Assembly (NCBI GenBank): GCA_023252315.1
Contig: JAJPEB010000016.1
Span: forward strand, 1 to 15,593
DNA: 15,593 nucleotides
Source: Candidatus Woesearchaeota archaeon
Lineage (GTDB): Archaea > Nanobdellota > Nanobdellia > Woesearchaeales > UBA525
Direction of reading: 5' to 3'
The notes below the pieces were generated by a model. It made no database searches. It was not told where the DNA came from and worked only from the letters and a program-made list of their open reading frames with translations. The number at the start of each line of letters is the position of its first letter. Positions within the stretch are counted from its first letter, which is position 1. The position numbers and the translations under genes were made by a program. Of the stretch, positions 13,525-15,593 are shown piece after piece.

Positions 13525-14883
13525 CTAGGGGCACATCGTCGGGCCCCAGCAGCTCTGCCGGGTCGTCACGATGTTCTTCCAGGGGCCTGCCGGGACCTGG
13601 CTCGCGTCCACCCACTGCCACGCCACGTTGTCGACGGGGCCGAGCGTGAGGTAGTCGCGCACCGCGGGCGAGACGTCGATGCCCGCCTTCCAGCCGAAGT
13701 CTGTCGTCGGCTGCGCGTTCGAGCCGAAGACGTACTGCCAGTCGTCGGTGGGTCCGGGTCCCGAGTTCTCGACCTGCGCGTAGACGGTCTTGCCGCCCTT
13801 CGTGATCCTGACCCAGCGGTTCTTGATCATCGACTCCTGCGATCCCCAGGACGACTTCTCGTTCGACCAGGGGACGACGCTGAACGCGTTGCTCTTGCGG
13901 CCCGCGTCGCCGTAGTCAGTGTACGGGATCGCGACGTAGAACGGGTTCTCCTTGGGCGTGAAGCCCGCGGGGTAGTAGCCGTTGCGGTTGTTCGGGTCGT
14001 CGTAGCCGCCGTAGTGCTCCTGCCACCACGTGTCCCACGCGCTGTCGTAGTTGTTCGTCCAGCCGGTGTCCGCGGACGGGCCCTGCCCTACCCAGAACGT
14101 CGTCGCGACGATGTTCGTCTTGAGCGGGTAGCTGCCGACGCTCGTCGGCGGGGGCGTCGTGGTCGGGGGCTGGCTCGGAGGCTGCGTCGTGCACGCCGCG
14201 CTCTTCGCGTAGCCGTCGTTCTGGATGCACGTCGTGCCGAAGCACACCTTGGGGGGCGTGCCCGTCGAGGCCTGCTTGTAGACCTCGAAGTAGCCGCTCT
14301 TGTCGCACGCGAGCGCGAGGATGCTGTTCGATCCGCTCGCGCACACGACGCTGCGGCAGCCGCTCTTGACGTCCGCCGTGATCGCGCCGCCCGAGCACGT
14401 GACCTGGGCGTTCATGGCGCTCGTGCTGCACGTCGCGGGAGCAGTGGATCCGCACACGTTGTTCTCGTCCGCCTGCCCGTTGCAGTTGTTGTCCTTGCCA
14501 TCGCACACCTCTGCCGAGGGAACGCATGCGCTAGGCGTCGAGCACGAGTATTGCGCGCTCTTCGCGTAGCCGCTGCTTCCCACGCACGATCCGCCGAGGC
14601 AGACCTGGCTCACCGCGCTGCCCGACTGGGACTGCTTGTAGAGCTCGAAGTACTGCGCAGACTGCCCGTCGGGCTTGTCGCACGCAGATACCTTCATGTT
14701 CGATGATCCCGACGCGCAGACGATGGTGCGGCACGTGCCGCTCACCGTATCCTGCGTGATGGTGCCACCCGTACAGGTGGGCGTAAAACTAGCGACGCTC
14801 TGGCAGCTCGCGGCCCACGCCGATGAGGCGAGGACGAGCGCGAATGCAAGAAGCGCCATTGTTGTTACGGTTGTCTTTACCAT
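13525..14883 (-). CDS. Secreted protein: two Cys-rich repeats, MopE-like motif, C-terminal barrel-like domain
   Basis: The 452-residue protein has a signal peptide with probable cut after AWA at residue 24. Two related Cys-rich modules follow (about 25-120 and 148-225). They share TCxGGxIT, the CR-x-V/I-VCASGS core, ACDK, YFE-x-YKQ, VC-x-G-x-x-C and GYAKSA. Between them lies EVCDGKDNNCNGQADE (125-140), the acidic motif seen in MopE-like metal-binding proteins. A Pro/Thr linker (about 225-243) leads to a C-terminal domain rich in Trp and Tyr, with ENSGPG and GIDVSPAVRDYL. These resemble the double-psi beta-barrel signatures of RlpA/expansin-type proteins (GP loop and DLSP), but the usual Asp before the loop is replaced by Asn-Ser. 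A carbohydrate-binding or cell-surface role is inferred. The start is leaderless, and the gene ends in TAG. Confidence 0.85.
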   Translation of the reverse strand: MVKTTVTTMALLAFALVLASSAWAASCQSVASFTPTCTGGTITQDTVSGTCRTIVCASGSSNMKVSACDKPDGQSAQYFELYKQSQSGSAVSQVCLGGSCVGSSGYAKSAQYSCSTPSACVPSAEVCDGKDNNCNGQADENNVCGSTAPATCSTSAMNAQVTCSGGAITADVKSGCRSVVCASGSNSILALACDKSGYFEVYKQASTGTPPKVCFGTTCIQNDGYAKSAACTTQPPSQPPTTTPPPTSVGSYPLKTNIVATTFWVGQGPSADTGWTNNYDSAWDTWWQEHYGGYDDPNNRNGYYPAGFTPKENPFYVAIPYTDYGDAGRKSNAFSVVPWSNEKSSWGSQESMIKNRWVRITKGGKTVYAQVENSGPGPTDDWQYVFGSNAQPTTDFGWKAGIDVSPAVRDYLTLGPVDNVAWQWVDASQVPAGPWKNIVTTRQSCWGPTMCP

Positions 14884-14900
14884 GCGTCCCGGGGAAAACT

Positions 14901-14911
14901 CATATTATATC
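14901..14911 (-). promoter_or_regulatory. TATA element of the secreted-protein gene
   Basis: GATATAATATG on the minus strand is centred about 23-26 bases before the ATG at 14883, suggesting a leaderless or nearly leaderless message. A second AT-rich element (ACATATACA, about 14916-14924) could be an alternative box. The rest of the gap up to 15084 holds nothing I can name beyond a weak TTTTTC/GAAAAA inverted repeat near 14980-15004. Confidence 0.55.
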
Positions 14912-15084
14912 AATGTATATGTTTTTGCCCACTTTTCACGACGACGATTCGCAAGAAATGGTATGAGGAGGTGAGAGGATTTTTCGGGTTGTCGACGGGA
15001 AAAACATATGATCGCTGAAGGGGGTTCGATGCGGTCATTTCATCCGATTGTGGATCTTGCGAGGCTCGTCGAGAGAAAACGCGC

Positions 15085-15420
15085 TCAGCGGATGCGCTTC
15101 GCCTTCCTGAGATCCTTGAGCGCCTGGCGATAGCCCTCGTACCTCGCCACGTTCTCGCGCGTCATGCGCGCGACGCAGACGTCCTCGAGCAGGACGCAGT
15201 GCCGGTCGAGCTCCCTGCCCGCGTTCCTGCGGTCGGGCGCGTACAGCGCGTAGAGCGAGAGGCATTCCCTGTAGCCCTCCTTGAACTCGGGCGCGCCCTC
15301 GGGCACCGGATGCTGCGCGAGCGTCGCCGCGCGCGCCGCGGGATCCTCCTCGATGCTCTTCTTCGGGGGCCTCTCGCGCAGCGGGCGCTCGACGCGGTGC
15401 ATGTGCCTCTTGGGTGCCAT
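15085..15420 (-). CDS. Hypothetical basic protein, 111 residues
   Basis: I do not recognise this protein. It begins MAPKRHMHRVERP, with a strongly basic, probably disordered first 30 residues. A helical, acidic-to-basic remainder follows, with three Cys in ECLSLYALYAPD, RHCVLLEDVC and a final helix (YRQALKDLRKAKRIR). There is no signal peptide and no membrane helix. The ATG at 15420 is chosen because a TATA-like AATAACA is centred 26 bases upstream; the open frame continues to 15516 but that part is not protein-like. Composition and codon use match the GC-rich neighbours. It is downstream of, and separate from, the AT-rich gene at the window end. Confidence 0.7.
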   Translation of the reverse strand: MAPKRHMHRVERPLRERPPKKSIEEDPAARAATLAQHPVPEGAPEFKEGYRECLSLYALYAPDRRNAGRELDRHCVLLEDVCVARMTRENVARYEGYRQALKDLRKAKRIR

Positions 15421-15442
15421 AAGGTACCGGCGTTCGCGCGGG

Positions 15443-15450
15443 ATGTTATT
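15443..15450 (-). promoter_or_regulatory. TATA-like element of the 111-residue gene
   Basis: CAATAACA on the minus strand is centred about 26 bases before the ATG at 15420 with no Shine-Dalgarno, again the leaderless arrangement. Confidence 0.5.
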
Positions 15451-15526
15451 GGTTTCGGTGCGCAGGCACAAGTCAGAAGCATAGGCATGAAGAAATAACA
15501 CTGGATGAATAGGCAAAAGTCATATT

Positions 15527-15545
15527 CAAAAAATAGAAAATATTA
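15527..15545 (-). terminator. T-rich terminator after the partial gene
   Basis: On the minus strand the stop codon TAA is followed at once by TATTTTCTATTTTTTG, an oligo-T terminator of archaeal type. Confidence 0.5.
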
Positions 15546-15593
15546 TTTGCCCCTGAGTTTTTTAATAAGTTCATAGCCAGGAATACCTAGAAT
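15543..15593 (-). CDS. C-terminal end of an AT-rich gene, cut by the window edge
   Basis: Reading in from the end of the window on the minus strand gives ILGIPGYELIKKLRGK followed by TAA. The residues look like a normal helical, basic C-terminus. The codons (ATT, CTA, AAA, CTT) are far more AT-rich than the rest of the window, and an oligo-T terminator follows. Too little is visible to assign a family. A native low-GC gene, a recently acquired gene or a mobile element are all possible. Confidence 0.5.
   Translation of the reverse strand: MLGIPGYELIKKLRGK

Noticed and set aside
15009..15134. Short plus-strand frame beginning ATGATCGCTGAAGG
   Set aside because: About 41 codons, overlapping the 3' end of the 111-residue gene, without a Shine-Dalgarno or a convincing promoter.

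Overview
The window reads as a GC-rich archaeal chromosome segment, most likely from a DPANN-type lineage (Woesearchaeota, Pacearchaeota or Diapherotrites-like). Three things point there. Most genes have an archaeal TATA element about 26 bases before the start codon, so many transcripts should be leaderless. The large secretion/pilus ATPase and its giant TadC/ArlJ-type membrane partner are of the kind I know from DPANN genomes. Small families such as DUF5679 are also typical there. The lineage is an inference; no rRNA or marker gene is present.

Layout. (1) 24-7132 holds a type IV pilus/archaellum-like assembly locus. It contains a five-helix membrane protein (24-749), two convergent cytosolic coiled-coil proteins on the minus strand (946-1644 and 1647-2075), a small UBP-type zinc finger protein (2221-2478), the assembly ATPase (2578-4878) and a double-domain TadC/ArlJ-like platform protein (4901-7132). 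No pilin and no prepilin peptidase lie in the window. Between the convergent genes at 749 and 946 there is a striking palindromic element (811-893). (2) 7289-7576 encodes a small secreted protein whose ten mature cysteines are arranged in near-perfect mirror symmetry. (3) 7812-13279 is a run of plus-strand genes, mostly with their own promoters: an EamA transporter broken by an in-frame TAG, an MFS-type transporter, an HtpX-like membrane metalloprotease, a lipoprotein dienelactone hydrolase, an unrecognised 320-residue protein and a DUF1003 membrane protein. (4) 13295-15593 is minus-strand: a 47-residue DUF5679 zinc-ribbon protein, a large secreted protein with two Cys-rich repeats around a MopE-like metal-binding motif and a C-terminal barrel-like domain, a small basic protein of unknown function, and the last 16 codons of an AT-rich gene that runs off the end.

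How the genes relate. The ATPase and platform protein should form the motor of a surface filament or secretion machine. The coiled-coil pair and the five-helix protein are plausible accessory parts. The later genes look like envelope and stress functions (transport, membrane protein quality control, secreted and lipid-anchored proteins) rather than one pathway.

No stretch longer than 300 bases lacks a gene. The longest gaps are 7577-7811, 14884-15084, 750-945 and 7133-7288. I saw no tRNA, rRNA, CRISPR array or insertion sequence.
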